In this document: positions 7,153-15,259 of the stretch, one piece after another
How the letters are laid out: each line of letters starts with the position of its first letter
Position numbering within the stretch: the first letter of the stretch is position 1
Origin: Planctomycetota bacterium
GTDB taxonomy: Bacteria; Planctomycetota; Planctomycetia; Pirellulales; PLA5
Length of the DNA stretch: 39,017 nucleotides
NCBI GenBank assembly: GCA_029259895.1
Contig: JAJDEG010000359.1
Location: 1-39,017 of the forward strand
Reading direction: 5' to 3'
Program-made: the position numbers and the translations under genes
Notes under the pieces: generated by a model
What the model was told of the DNA's origin: nothing
The model's database searches: none
What the model saw: only the letters and a program-made list of their open reading frames with translations

Positions 7153-8478
7153 TCACGCGAGGATTCCTTCGACGACTTTGCCTGGCGAAAGCCGCACGGG
7201 CCGACTTTGCCGATCCATTAGCTCGTGCGCCGGATCGACGCCCATCATGTGCCACAGCGTCGCGAGAAAATCGGCCGGGCTGACGGGATTATCTTTTACG
7301 CTGCCGCCCTTGCTGTCGGAGCTACCGTAGACCGTTCCGCCGCGCGTTCCGCCGCCGGCCATGACGGTCGTGTAGACTTCCGGCCAATGATCGCGGCCGC
7401 GGCCCTGGTTGATCGTTGGCGTGCGGCCGAACTCGCCGGTGTTCACAACCAGCGTCGAATCGAGCAAGTCCCGCTCGCGCAAGTCCTCGACCAGCGCGGC
7501 GAACGCCTGCTCCATCGGCGGCGCGCGGTGCTTGAGCGTGTTCGTGATGTCGCCGTGGTGATCCCACGATTGATTGAACTCGTTGTAGCCGACGAACCGC
7601 ACGCCGATCTCGACCAGCCGCCGCGCAAGCAACAGCGACTGCCCCATCTTCGTGCGGCCGTAGCGATCGCGGACCTTGTCCGATTCGCGGGTGAGGTCGA
7701 GCGCCTCGCGCACTCGCGGATCGGTGAGCAGTTCGTAAGCCGTATGGCTGAACAGTCCGCGGCTGCGGACTTGGGCCGTATCCATGTCCTTGCGCAGAGC
7801 GTCCAGGTTCTTGAGCAGTGCGTAGCGCGAACCGACGCGCTCCGGCGACATCGACTCCGGCAGCGACATCGCCGGCGGGCGGAAGTCGGCCTTTTGCGGC
7901 TCGCCGGAGATGAGCAGCGGATCGAACAACGAACCGAGAAACCCGCCGTACTGCCCCGGCATACGGTTCGATGGCCCCGGTATGCTCAGCCACGTAGGCA
8001 GCGAAATGCTCGTCGGCAGCCCGGCCTGCGGCGGCTCGAGGTAGTTCAGCACGGCGCCGGGGCCAGGAAAATCTTTTGCGTGCGCCTCGCGGTCCTGATT
8101 CGGCTGGTCGACGGATCCGGTCAGGGTGATGTACGTGCCGGCGATGTGATTGTTGAAGCCATGCGTCATCGAGCGGACGAGCACCAGGTCGCCGGCCACT
8201 TTCGCACACTCGGCCATCGTTTCGCCCAGGCGAATCCCGGCGACGGCCGTGTCGATTGGCTTGAACTCGCCGCGAACTTCGGCGGGGGCATCGGGCTTCG
8301 GATCCCACAGATCGATGTGGCTCGGCCCGCCTTGCAACAGCATGAAGATGCAACTCTTGGCCGAACCGCTGCGTCGCGCTGCGCTGTCGTCGCCGGCCGC
8401 CAACGCCGAAGGAACTGCACCAACGCCGCCGAGAACGCTCAAAGCACCTACGCGCAAAACGTCTCGGCGGTTAAGCAT
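7153..8478 (-). CDS. DUF1501 protein with Tat signal
   Basis: 441 residues, a normal length for DUF1501, a family strongly expanded in planctomycetes and related to the alkaline phosphatase / sulfatase superfamily. The N-terminus NRRDVLRVG followed by a hydrophobic Ala/Gly/Val stretch and ALA is a twin-arginine export signal, so the protein acts outside the cytoplasm. Characteristic stretches are FMLLQGGPSHIDLWDPKP near residue 45, VRSMTHGFNNHIAGTY, VGYNEFNQSWDHHGD, TLVVNTGEFGRTPTIN and GRDHWPEVYTTVMAGGG. In planctomycetes DUF1501 genes usually sit beside DUF1549/DUF1553 cytochrome-type genes; none is found here, so this is a solitary copy. The substrate is unknown. It is divergent from the zinc-ribbon gene at 8653. 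Confidence 0.9.
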   Translation of the reverse strand: MLNRRDVLRVGALSVLGGVGAVPSALAAGDDSAARRSGSAKSCIFMLLQGGPSHIDLWDPKPDAPAEVRGEFKPIDTAVAGIRLGETMAECAKVAGDLVLVRSMTHGFNNHIAGTYITLTGSVDQPNQDREAHAKDFPGPGAVLNYLEPPQAGLPTSISLPTWLSIPGPSNRMPGQYGGFLGSLFDPLLISGEPQKADFRPPAMSLPESMSPERVGSRYALLKNLDALRKDMDTAQVRSRGLFSHTAYELLTDPRVREALDLTRESDKVRDRYGRTKMGQSLLLARRLVEIGVRFVGYNEFNQSWDHHGDITNTLKHRAPPMEQAFAALVEDLRERDLLDSTLVVNTGEFGRTPTINQGRGRDHWPEVYTTVMAGGGTRGGTVYGSSDSKGGSVKDNPVSPADFLATLWHMMGVDPAHELMDRQSRPVRLSPGKVVEGILA

Positions 8479-8652
8479 CGGTTATTCCTTCGGGCGGGAG
8501 TGATTGCGGGGGCAGGCGACGCGTCCGGCAGGACGCATCGGCGAGCATTGATTTTAGCGGAGATTCCGGCCCGCAGGCAAGTCAGCCGTCCGTGGGTGTT
8601 GGTTTACTTTGACCGTTGGAATTCTCCGGGCCGGTTCTGCTAAAATAGCAGC

Positions 8653-9003
8653 ATGCCGTATTCAACGTGCCCGAAGTGCGGTGCTTCTAGCATTATCAGC
8701 GTTAGCGCCGACTGGTACAAACGCAATCACCCTTCAAGCGTCGTCGAGTGCCTTTGCTTCAACTGCAATAATACCGGTATGACCCGCGACCAGCAGCACA
8801 GCCCGGACCCGAACGAGAACGCCGCCCGGATCGTCGGCGAGGCGACGGCAGACTCTGCTGCCCCGCCGATCGATCTAGAAGCGGCCTGGGCGGCGTGGTC
8901 CGCTCATAATATCCAGAAGGTCGATGAACGGAGCACGGCGCTGCTGCGGGCGGCGTTTGAGGCGGGGTGGGAAGCTGGGAATCGCGTCGGGCAGCGAGAC
9001 TGA
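8653..9003 (+). CDS. Small protein with N-terminal zinc ribbon
   Basis: 116 residues. The N-terminal 40 residues have paired cysteines CPKC (C6, C9) and CxxC (C35, C38, with a further C33), typical of a structural zinc ribbon. The rest is a different segment, from MTRDQQHSPDPNENAARIV to AALLRAAFEAGWEAGNR, a short acidic helical domain that resembles stand-alone small planctomycete proteins (recognition from memory, not a search). An internal ATG at 8779 would express only that second part, so the gene may be a fusion, or two starts may be used. A perfect inverted repeat TGCTA-AAA-TAGCA (8638-8650) lies just before the ATG at 8653. No function can be assigned beyond metal binding and possible nucleic-acid or protein contact. 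Confidence 0.6.
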   Translation: MPYSTCPKCGASSIISVSADWYKRNHPSSVVECLCFNCNNTGMTRDQQHSPDPNENAARIVGEATADSAAPPIDLEAAWAAWSAHNIQKVDERSTALLRAAFEAGWEAGNRVGQRD

Positions 9004-9075
9004 TCCGTTTTTCTGTTGAAAAAACCATGTGCCGAACACTTGGGCATTGGTTCACTTTGATTCGCCGGTGACGCC

Positions 9076-9573
9076 GTGGATCTCCTCGATCGACTCCTTG
9101 GGCACGATTGCTGGACGACGCGGCAGTTCCTGAAAATTGCGGCGACGCTGGGCGAGGTCCAGCTCGATCGCCAGTTCGACATTGGGCATCGATCGATTCG
9201 TGCTACGCTCGATCATATCGTTCGCAACGTCGAGGCGTGGTCGTCGCTGATGGCCGGCGAAGCTTGGCGGCGGAAAACGGACGCGAGTGTGCCCGCGATG
9301 GCGGAGCGGTTGGACGTCGCATACGACCGGCTGCGCAGGGTCGCTCGGCAGGTCGCCGACCGGGGCGCGTGGGACGAAAAGTGGACCGACCATCTCGACG
9401 ATCCGCCGCGAGAAAAATCGTACGGCGCTAGCATCGCCCACATTATCACGCACAGCATGCACCACCGTGCGCAAGTGCTGTACATGCTGCGGCTTTCCGG
9501 TGTGGCCGACCTGCCCGAAGGGGACGTATTCAGTTGGGACGAACGGCGGCAACCGGGCGATGCTCGTTCGTGA
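9076..9573 (+). CDS. DinB-fold metal-binding protein
   Basis: 165 residues starting with GTG at 9076. The four-helix-bundle pattern of the DinB/YfiT superfamily is clear: LLGHDCWTTRQFLKIAATL (helix 1), IRATLDHIVRNVEAW (H47), a charged central helix and IAHIITHSMHHRAQVLYMLRLSGV (H126, H130). The three histidines match the usual metal-binding triad. Known relatives are thiol-dependent transferases or stress proteins; the substrate cannot be deduced. The Shine-Dalgarno sequence is weak, so the start is less certain than the family. A short reading frame 16 bases downstream (9590-9721) also looks like the N-terminus of a DinB protein. Confidence 0.75.
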   Translation: MDLLDRLLGHDCWTTRQFLKIAATLGEVQLDRQFDIGHRSIRATLDHIVRNVEAWSSLMAGEAWRRKTDASVPAMAERLDVAYDRLRRVARQVADRGAWDEKWTDHLDDPPREKSYGASIAHIITHSMHHRAQVLYMLRLSGVADLPEGDVFSWDERRQPGDARS

Positions 9574-9589
9574 TTGAAGCGGAATCGCT

Positions 9590-9721
9590 TTGACCGAATC
9601 GGAATTGATTCGCAGATTGCACGAACACCGGATGTGCGTCAACGGCTCGCTCATGCATGCCATGCGGACGCGACCAGCACTAGATTCCGGCACCGCGGCA
9701 TGTGAAGGAACAGGCTGTTAG
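9590..9721 (+). pseudogene. Possible truncated DinB-family N-terminus
   Basis: A 43-codon frame opens with TTG at 9590. Its first 25 residues, including ELIRRLHEHRMCVNGSLMHAM, resemble helix 1 of DinB-family proteins (charged start, then a helix with W/C-N-L-A spacing). After that the sequence becomes uninformative (TRPALDSGTA) and stops at TAG. It follows the intact DinB gene by 16 bases in the same direction. I read it as the leftover head of a second DinB-type gene. The similarity is judged by eye on a short stretch and is tentative. Confidence 0.35.
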
Positions 9722-9997
9722 GGAACAGTTAACGGGGTCGCCTCGCCGCATGTGCGGCTGCGGGCTGACCGTGGCGAACTCTCTGTCGGTGAGCGTGGAT
9801 CGGGTATTAGCCCTAGATAGGCGAGCGAATCCCCTGCGGGTGAGACGCCCAAAGCAACCGTCCCTGCGAAAGGACCACGATTCGGCCCTGCCACACGTCA
9901 CGCAGCCAGATCAGATTGGATCGGTGACTTCTCCTGCACGTCATATAGCTTCAAGGCGGCCATATTCTTCGCGTGAAACATCTTCTGCACGAGGCAT
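9722..9997. other. Intergenic region, no gene recognised
   Basis: Both strands have open frames through this stretch, but none has a recognisable motif or a good start. A short inverted repeat CTGTT-AGGG-AACAG lies at about 9714-9727, and a GTCC/GGAC hairpin lies near 9869-9884. Either might help end transcription of the minus-strand gene finishing at 9998, though no T-rich tail is seen. Confidence 0.4.
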
Positions 9998-11353
9998 TCA
10001 AACAGCACTTGGCAACTCGTACGGTTTGCGTCGAGATCGCACGACCGACGGATGTCGATTCGCTTCTTCGTCGTCAATGAAGCGATCGTCGATCGCGTCG
10101 TACCGCATCTTGCGGCCTAATTCTCGGACCACCGTGATTATGTGGCAGTTGACGGATTGCCGGTGCGCGATTTCAACCGGGCAGCGCGTCACCTCACGAG
10201 TGCGGATGCAATCGATCCAGTTTTGGACATGGTTGATCCCCCCTTCGTGCCCGCTCGTCCGCGCCGGCATTTTTTCGACGATCTCAACGGGATTGGTTCT
10301 GATCACGTCGCGGTTGATTTCCATCTTGCCTTCGGTACCGACAAAGATTCCGCCGAAGGCCGGTCCCTTGTAGGGCTCATCCAACACTTCGATTTCTAGT
10401 CCGTCGGCAAACCGCATCGTGACGCCGGTTTTCTTGTCGCCGGGCTTGTTCGGCCAGGCCTCGACGGGGCTTTCCGTATCTTTTCCCAAGGCCCATAGGA
10501 TCTGGTCGAACGCGTGCGTACCGAATCCCGTCATGCCCCAGCGGTCGCCGCCGCCGTCGAATTCCCGGTAGGGCGCCCAACCCTTCTCCAAGCCAGCCGA
10601 TATGGTCGAATCGTACGTAAACAGCGGCGCCTGGTTGCACCATAGGTCCCAGTTCATGTTGGCCGGCGCCGCGATTGTAGAATCTGCCGGCCGGTAGTCG
10701 ACAGGACCGTCGAAGTTCGGCGCAAGGACTTTCGTTAGCTTGCCTAAGGCCCCGCTACGAATCTGCTGAACCGCCCAACTGTTTCGGGCGATCGACCGGG
10801 CTTGCGTGCCCGCTTGAAAGACGCGATCGTGTTTCTTCACCGCTTTCATCAAAGCTTGGCCTTCAGCGATCGTCAACGTGACGGGTTTCTCGGCATAAAT
10901 ATCGATGTTGGCCTGGCAGGCATGGATGCACGGCAGAACGCGACCATGCGTCGGCGTTGTGATGGAAACGCCGTCGAGCTTTTCCTTGTCGAGCATCTCG
11001 CGATATTGCACGTACTTCGAGCACGTTTCGACCTCCGGAAATCGATTCTTGGTGGCGTTGACGAACGCATCGAGCTTGGCGGCGTTGCAATCCGCGAGCG
11101 CAACGAACTACGCTAGTTTCGGGTCACACCATTCGGCTACTAAAGCCGCCGCGCGATTACCCGTGCCGATCACGCCAAGCCGAACGCGATCGTTCGCGCC
11201 GGGCTTGCCGGGTGACGCCAAAACGTGACTGGGAATTACATACGGCGCGAGAACGCCCGTCGCGGCGGTCGAAATGAACCGGCGACGATTCACGCCCAAT
11301 GGGCCGGGACCAATCGACACGGCGTCACAGTTGGCTTTTCGTTTGTCGGGCAT
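9998..11353 (-). pseudogene. Gfo/Idh-family oxidoreductase interrupted by in-frame amber codon
   Basis: The two parts, 11353-11108 (81 codons) and 11107-9998 (369 residues), are in the same frame and separated only by a TAG at 11110-11108. Together they would be a normal 451-residue planctomycete Gfo/Idh oxidoreductase: Tat signal NRRRFISTAATG, Rossmann motif GVIGTGNRA, the EKPVT motif and the catalytic-region GFGTHAFDQILWALG. The site reads DPKLA-stop-FVALADCN; a CAG-to-TAG change of a Gln codon is the simplest explanation. The first part alone holds only the start of the NAD(P) fold. Restart from GTG at 11011 would lack the dinucleotide-binding motif, so neither fragment should be active. 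It is last in the cluster, 17 bases after the isomerase. Readthrough or a base-call error are alternatives. Confidence 0.85.
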
Positions 11354-11370
11354 CGCTCGTCTCGAACAGG

Positions 11371-12246
11371 TTAAACGAAAGTTTCTTGGGGAATCTCCAG
11401 CTCGGCCAGCGCCGCGCGCAGCCAGGCAATTGACCGTTCAATCATCGGCCCTCCGTCTCCTTCGCATTCCACGCTAAGAACACCGTCGAATCCCGCATCT
11501 CGAAGGATCTCTAGGACACGTTTGATATTCGTGGCGTTGACCCCGTCTCCAACCGCGCAATGGCTCACTGCGATCCCGGTATGTTCGCCGCGCGCGGCTG
11601 CCGCGAGCGAATCGCTGACGTCTTTAATGTGAACGTGAGCGATCTTGTCTCGAAAACGTTCGCAGAATTCCACGGGATCTTGGCCAGCAATAAATGCGTT
11701 GCCCGTATCCATGTTCAAGCGCAGAAATGGGCTATCGCAGAACTCGAGCATCCGACCAACCATGTCGGGATTCGTCGTAAAATACCCATGCACTTCGATG
11801 TTCACGCAGATCTCGTACGCCGCGGCAACTTCAATGATGCGCGAGTAACTCCGCTTCATCATTTGCATGGCCTCTTCGTCCGTGAGGTCATTCGGCTGGT
11901 GCAGCCCATCCGTCGTGGCAATGCACGGGCAGCCGGCGTGCTTTGCCCACGGGATCGCTTTGAGTACGTAAGGCACGCCAAAAAACGGTCCATCCCTGCC
12001 GGAAAGCGGAAAGGCGGCGTCGACCTGCGAAAACCGCACGCCATACGTCTCCATCTTGCGACGTAACAGCAGCGGGTCTTCGTAAAGCGCCACGTGCGGC
12101 TGATAGCCCAGTCCGTGAATCCAACTCGCTCCATCGATCAGACCGCACTCAATGCGACGAATGTCGTTATCCTGGGCCCATTGAAGGCATCGCTCGAAGT
12201 CCCAGTAGCTCGAATTGAACGCGTCGGCATGAAAGCCAATGATAAT
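11371..12246 (-). CDS. Sugar phosphate isomerase/epimerase, start codon uncertain
   Basis: About 291 residues of the xylose-isomerase-like TIM barrel family. Visible features are IIGFHADAFNSSYWDFERCL (first strand and helix), RRIECGLIDG, GCPCIATTDG, the metal-region ICVNIEVHGYF (Glu) and LRLNMDTGNAF (Asp), KIAHVHIKDV (His) and GVLSVECEGDGG (Glu), so the catalytic set appears complete. The oddity is the 5' end: from the upstream stop at 12325-12327 to the GTG at 12093 there is no ATG, GTG or TTG in frame, yet the family-like sequence begins about 50 codons before that GTG. Possible starts are ATT 12246, ATC 12243 or ATT 12240. Starting at 12093 would remove the first strand of the barrel. The gene start overlaps the thuA end, as in an operon. 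Confidence 0.7.
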   Translation of the reverse strand: MIIGFHADAFNSSYWDFERCLQWAQDNDIRRIECGLIDGASWIHGLGYQPHVALYEDPLLLRRKMETYGVRFSQVDAAFPLSGRDGPFFGVPYVLKAIPWAKHAGCPCIATTDGLHQPNDLTDEEAMQMMKRSYSRIIEVAAAYEICVNIEVHGYFTTNPDMVGRMLEFCDSPFLRLNMDTGNAFIAGQDPVEFCERFRDKIAHVHIKDVSDSLAAAARGEHTGIAVSHCAVGDGVNATNIKRVLEILRDAGFDGVLSVECEGDGGPMIERSIAWLRAALAELEIPQETFV

Positions 12247-12281
12247 TTGGTTCGTCGTCTCGCTGCGAATAAACGTTCGTT

Positions 12282-13117
12282 CTACTTTTTGCCAGGGCGC
12301 GCCGGCGTGAGTTCCTTTTCGACCTTAGTAGCCACGTCTAGCCCGGCCGTCCAAGCCGCGCCACGGCGAATAAGTTCTCCGGTGCCGGACGACGCGACCG
12401 CCGCGGCGTCGTGTCCCAGCGGCGTGTGAAAGACGCGTCCTTTGCCGTAGTCAAGCACACACGCCATTGGGTAGAGCTTCTTGTCGGCCGTCGATCGCGC
12501 CTCGGCAAGGACGGTGATCTTGGTCTCGCCGTCGAGACACGTATAAACTCATCGGTGGTCTTGAAATCGCGAAGTCCTTTCGTAATCGGATGGTCCGTCG
12601 CAACAATTTCCACCGCAAACGGTCCGTATGCGTCGTGGCCTCGCGCTTCTGGATTCCAAACGCGTCCCGCGAGTTTCACGAAATCGCCTTTGAATTCTTG
12701 GAATGCGCCGCTGGCAAAATGGACCAATACCAGCCCACCTCCCGCTTCGACGAATTTGGTCAGGTTGTCGTAGCCGCGACGCCCTGGGACCGCGGGATCG
12801 TGATTCTTGAAATGGAGAACGATCACCTGGTAGTCGTGCAGCTTGGGGGAGCGAAGGAAGAACAAGTCCTCGGTCGTCTCGACCTCGAATCGCGGGTCTT
12901 TCGCAAGTTGCGACTTAAGTTTCGGAGTCGCCTTCTTCCAGTGATGCCCTCGATAGTCCTCGCCGGTGACAATCATCACACGCTGGCGCGCTTCCTCGTC
13001 TTCCCGAGCGACCTCATCCCCAGCATGCAGCCGACCCCCAATGGCGACCAACGACGAGACGAAAGCCGTAGCGGCAAAGAGGCCTATGCAACACCACTCA
13101 CGCGAATTCCTGCTCAT
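12282..13117 (-). pseudogene. ThuA-like protein gene with frameshift
   Basis: The ATG at 13117 opens a signal-peptide-bearing protein whose first ~190 residues match the ThuA (trehalose-utilisation-like) fold: RVMIVTGEDYRGHHWKKATP, FEVETTEDLFFL, VIVLHFKNHDP, GGGLVLVHFASGAF and ATDHPITKGLRDFKTTDEF. After DEFI the frame degenerates into Arg/Pro/Ser-rich sequence. The expected continuation CLDGETKITVLAEAR, then YPMACVLDYGKGRVFHTPLGHD, is found in another frame and ends at 12282. The switch lies between 12545 and 12537, consistent with loss of one base. The start overlaps the TetR stop by four bases (ATGA), so the two are translationally coupled. ThuA domains belong to the glutamine-amidotransferase-like fold; the substrate is unknown. 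Sequencing error is possible, but there is no homopolymer at the site. Confidence 0.8.
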
Positions 13118-13737
13118 GACGTCGCTTTCTCCGGTCTCGTTGAGTTGGACGATTTCAATAACACGATGCTTAGGAGTCCGTCAACGATTGCTTGCTGCTC
13201 GTCCTCGTCAGCGATATGCGGCTCAAATCCGGCGCGCAATTTCACTCCTTCGATTGCGGCCAGCATCATGTCGACCGCGCCGCGCGGATTAGCAATGTCG
13301 GTGTACCCCGCCGCTTGAGCCGACATTACGAGGCCCACGTACATTTCTCGCACGGAGTCATAGAACTGGGCCCATCCGTTGCGCACCTGTTCGTCTTTCA
13401 GCGACAGCGCGAAGATCTCCGCCGTGAACATTCGGTTACGCTTGTCGACGATGCATGTGCGAACCGAAGTCTCCACCACTCGCCGCAATCGCTCGGCCGG
13501 ATTGGTCAGCGGCGCGATTTCTTCATGAATGCGCTGTTGGTAGCTGCGGTAGTAGTACGAACATGCCGCCAGAATAAGCTCGTGCTTCGACCGGAAGTGG
13601 CTATAAAAACTACCCTTGGTGACGCCCACATGAGCGGCGATATCGTCGATGGCCACTTTGCCGAAGCCTCGTTCAGCAAAGAGATCAAACGCGCTTTGAG
13701 CCAGCATCGCGGGTCGATTTGCAGCAGTCCTCGGCAC
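13114..13737 (-). CDS. TetR/AcrR-family transcriptional regulator
   Basis: 207 residues. The N-terminal helix-turn-helix is clear: AQSAFDLFAERGFGKVAIDDIAAHVGVTKGSFYSHFRSKHEL (about residues 13-54) with the usual G-x-FY-x-HF recognition helix. The remainder is the all-helical ligand-binding and dimerisation domain. The GTG at 13737 is well supported by GGAGGGAG (13752-13745), 7 bases upstream. The gene is first in a minus-strand cluster and overlaps the ThuA-like gene by four bases, so it is probably the local regulator of ThuA-isomerase-Gfo/Idh and may control itself. A perfect inverted repeat upstream (13808-13821) is a candidate operator. The inducer cannot be predicted, but the neighbours suggest a sugar or sugar derivative. 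Confidence 0.88.
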   Translation of the reverse strand: MPRTAANRPAMLAQSAFDLFAERGFGKVAIDDIAAHVGVTKGSFYSHFRSKHELILAACSYYYRSYQQRIHEEIAPLTNPAERLRRVVETSVRTCIVDKRNRMFTAEIFALSLKDEQVRNGWAQFYDSVREMYVGLVMSAQAAGYTDIANPRGAVDMMLAAIEGVKLRAGFEPHIADEDEQQAIVDGLLSIVLLKSSNSTRPEKATS

Positions 13738-13807
13738 GTAACCACTCCCTCCAGGAAGAGCCAGGATAAGCGAGAAGGATCCTCCAACCGCTGCCCTTAG
13801 ATCAAGG

Positions 13808-13821
13808 ATACCCTCCGGTAT
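13808..13821. promoter_or_regulatory. Candidate TetR operator
   Basis: ATACC-CTCC-GGTAT is a perfect 5+5 inverted repeat 71 bases before the TetR start. Compact palindromes of this kind in front of a TetR gene are commonly its own binding site. The assignment rests on position and symmetry only. Confidence 0.45.
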
Positions 13822-13851
13822 GTAACGTGTCGACTCGCGCCGCGGCGCAAT

Positions 13852-13884
13852 GCAAAAGGCCGACTCATCGAGGCGGCCTTTTGC
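13852..13884 (-). terminator. Hairpin terminator between PEP-CTERM and TetR genes
   Basis: A perfect 11-bp stem, GCAAAAGGCCG (13852-13862) with CGGCCTTTTGC (13874-13884), surrounds an 11-base loop. It lies 28 bases beyond the stop of the PEP-CTERM gene and ahead of the TetR promoter. There is no long T tract after the stem, but the A4/T4 in the stem and the perfect pairing make a terminator the best reading. Confidence 0.7.
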
Positions 13885-13911
13885 GCGATTCTATTTGCAG
13901 AGCCACATGGG

Positions 13912-15102
13912 TTAACGCCGCCGGCGACGGCAAAAACACGCTGCGGCGAACCCACATGCCGCCAGCGCCCAAGTCGATGGCTCCGGCACCGGAGTGAAGG
14001 CGAACGTCCCCGCGGCATACCGGTTGGCTGGCCCCGCGTCGGCGGTCAACGGATACGACGTGCAATCACCGCCGTCGAAGCAAAACCGCGAACGGCCGAC
14101 GAACGACAGTGCGCCGCCACCGTCGTTTATGCGTTTTGCAATCGCATCGGCCGCATTGGCGAATAACTCTCCCTCGCCGTAACCGTGGGCGTTGATCGTG
14201 TAGGCCCCGGGTTCGAGCCGGACGTTTCCGATCGATGCGAAGCGGCTACCACCCACGAGCGCATCGGCGCTGCCCGACAACACGTGGCTGGCCAGGATTG
14301 CACCGCCGGTATCGTCGGCAAAATCTTCCGGCGTTCCGTTATCGTTGCGGGCGTAGATTTCGACGGTGATCGGTCTGTTGAGACCATCTTGGCCCGTGTC
14401 AAAAGCGCCAAGCGCCGAAACGAAAATCGGTTCGTTGACGACGAAGTCCATTCCAGCGGAACCGTTGAAATTTTGAGTCCCCGATCCCGGCGCGCCGGAT
14501 TCGTAGGCGATCACATCGCCATTGAAAGTGGCTGGCGGCAACGGATTTGAAATGAACTCGAATGTGCCGCCGCCGTAGAATCCCCCCGCATCGTCACCGT
14601 TCGGGAAGTCTCCCGGCGTGGCATTGAACGCGCGTCCGCCCGTGAAAGAGATCGAACCGGCACCGTCGTCCGTCGTCGTGTTTGTCGCAGGATTGTAGAG
14701 CAGGTCAATCGCCGAGTGCCCGGACGAAGCGATCCTATAAGAGCCGGGGGAAAGCGTAATCGTCGGTATTGTCTTCAGCCGAGCCGAGCCGATGAGCGTT
14801 CCAGGGTCGGCGTTAGTAAACGTTGCTTCGGCCAGGGACGTGCCAGTACCGACATCCCAAACCTTCGACGTCAGCGTGCCGCTGATGCCGTCGCCCAAAT
14901 GGTCGAATACGCCGAGCGACGTAACTTGGATCGGTTGATTGACCACGAACGTCATGCCGACCGATCCGGCAAAGTTTTGGTTTCCGGCCTGGCCTGCGGG
15001 CCAAATATAGGCGATCTCAGCGCGTGCGGCTGGGCACATGAGCGAGAGCAACCCGAATGTTGCCAACCCAACGTACACAGCACACTTCTTCAAATGTCGC
15101 AT
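13912..15102 (-). CDS. PEP-CTERM protein with two copies of an NQxF-GMxF domain
   Basis: 396 residues from the ATG at 15102, chosen because GGAGGG (15115-15110) is 7 bases upstream; the ATG at 15108 would be too close. A signal peptide (RHLKKCAVYVGLATFGLL, then AARA) is followed by two homologous domains of about 170 residues. Each opens with GNQNFAGSVGMTFVV or GTQNFNGSAGMDFVV, continues with LGVFDHLGDGI or LGAFDTGQDGL, and ends with a strand such as PGAYTINAHGYGEGEL. The C-terminus has the sorting signal VPEPSTWALAACG, a hydrophobic stretch and a poly-Arg tail, the tripartite PEP-CTERM signal read by an exosortase, so the protein is exported and surface-sorted. No catalytic residues are evident. 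It is divergent from the CotH gene, whose product has a third copy of the same domain. Function unknown; structural or adhesive use is a guess. Confidence 0.85.
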   Translation of the reverse strand: MRHLKKCAVYVGLATFGLLSLMCPAARAEIAYIWPAGQAGNQNFAGSVGMTFVVNQPIQVTSLGVFDHLGDGISGTLTSKVWDVGTGTSLAEATFTNADPGTLIGSARLKTIPTITLSPGSYRIASSGHSAIDLLYNPATNTTTDDGAGSISFTGGRAFNATPGDFPNGDDAGGFYGGGTFEFISNPLPPATFNGDVIAYESGAPGSGTQNFNGSAGMDFVVNEPIFVSALGAFDTGQDGLNRPITVEIYARNDNGTPEDFADDTGGAILASHVLSGSADALVGGSRFASIGNVRLEPGAYTINAHGYGEGELFANAADAIAKRINDGGGALSFVGRSRFCFDGGDCTSYPLTADAGPANRYAAGTFAFTPVPEPSTWALAACGFAAACFCRRRRR

Positions 15103-15171
15103 TAGCATGCCCTCCGGTTCCAGCGTGAAACGGCTTTCCATACCGAAAGGTCTGGAAAGAACAACGCCGCT

Positions 15172-15200
15172 AGAATAACTTCACGCTTTGGCATTTGCAA
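15172..15200 (-). promoter_or_regulatory. Candidate promoter for the PEP-CTERM gene
   Basis: On the minus strand TTGCAA (15200-15195) is 17 bases from TATTCT (15177-15172). Each box matches the sigma-70 consensus in four of six positions with ideal spacing. The leader to 15102 would be about 65 bases. Confidence 0.4.
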
Positions 15201-15209
15201 CCGTTTTTG

Positions 15210-15224
15210 CCGTACAAAATACGG
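15210..15224. promoter_or_regulatory. Palindrome between two divergent promoters
   Basis: CCGTA-CAAAA-TACGG is a perfect 5+5 inverted repeat. It lies just upstream of the candidate minus-strand promoter (15172-15200) and upstream of the candidate plus-strand promoter (15260-15287), a position suited to a shared regulator. Confidence 0.35.
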
Positions 15225-15259
15225 AGTCGTCGCGTCGCGCGGCTCCCGTGGCAAATCGC

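Noticed and set aside
7225-8643. Long plus-strand open frame (472 codons) opposite the DUF1501 gene
   Set aside because: It is Arg/His/Ala rich, lacks any motif, and mirrors the strongly supported DUF1501 gene on the other strand. High GC content keeps the antisense frame free of stops.
9006-9026. T-rich/A-rich inverted repeat (GTTTTT...AAAAAC) after the zinc-ribbon gene
   Set aside because: The stem is short and A/T only, so it is too weak to call a terminator.
9702-9901. Pair of opposed open frames in the gap before the Gfo/Idh gene
   Set aside because: Neither has a ribosome-binding site, a conserved motif or a plausible composition; left as intergenic.
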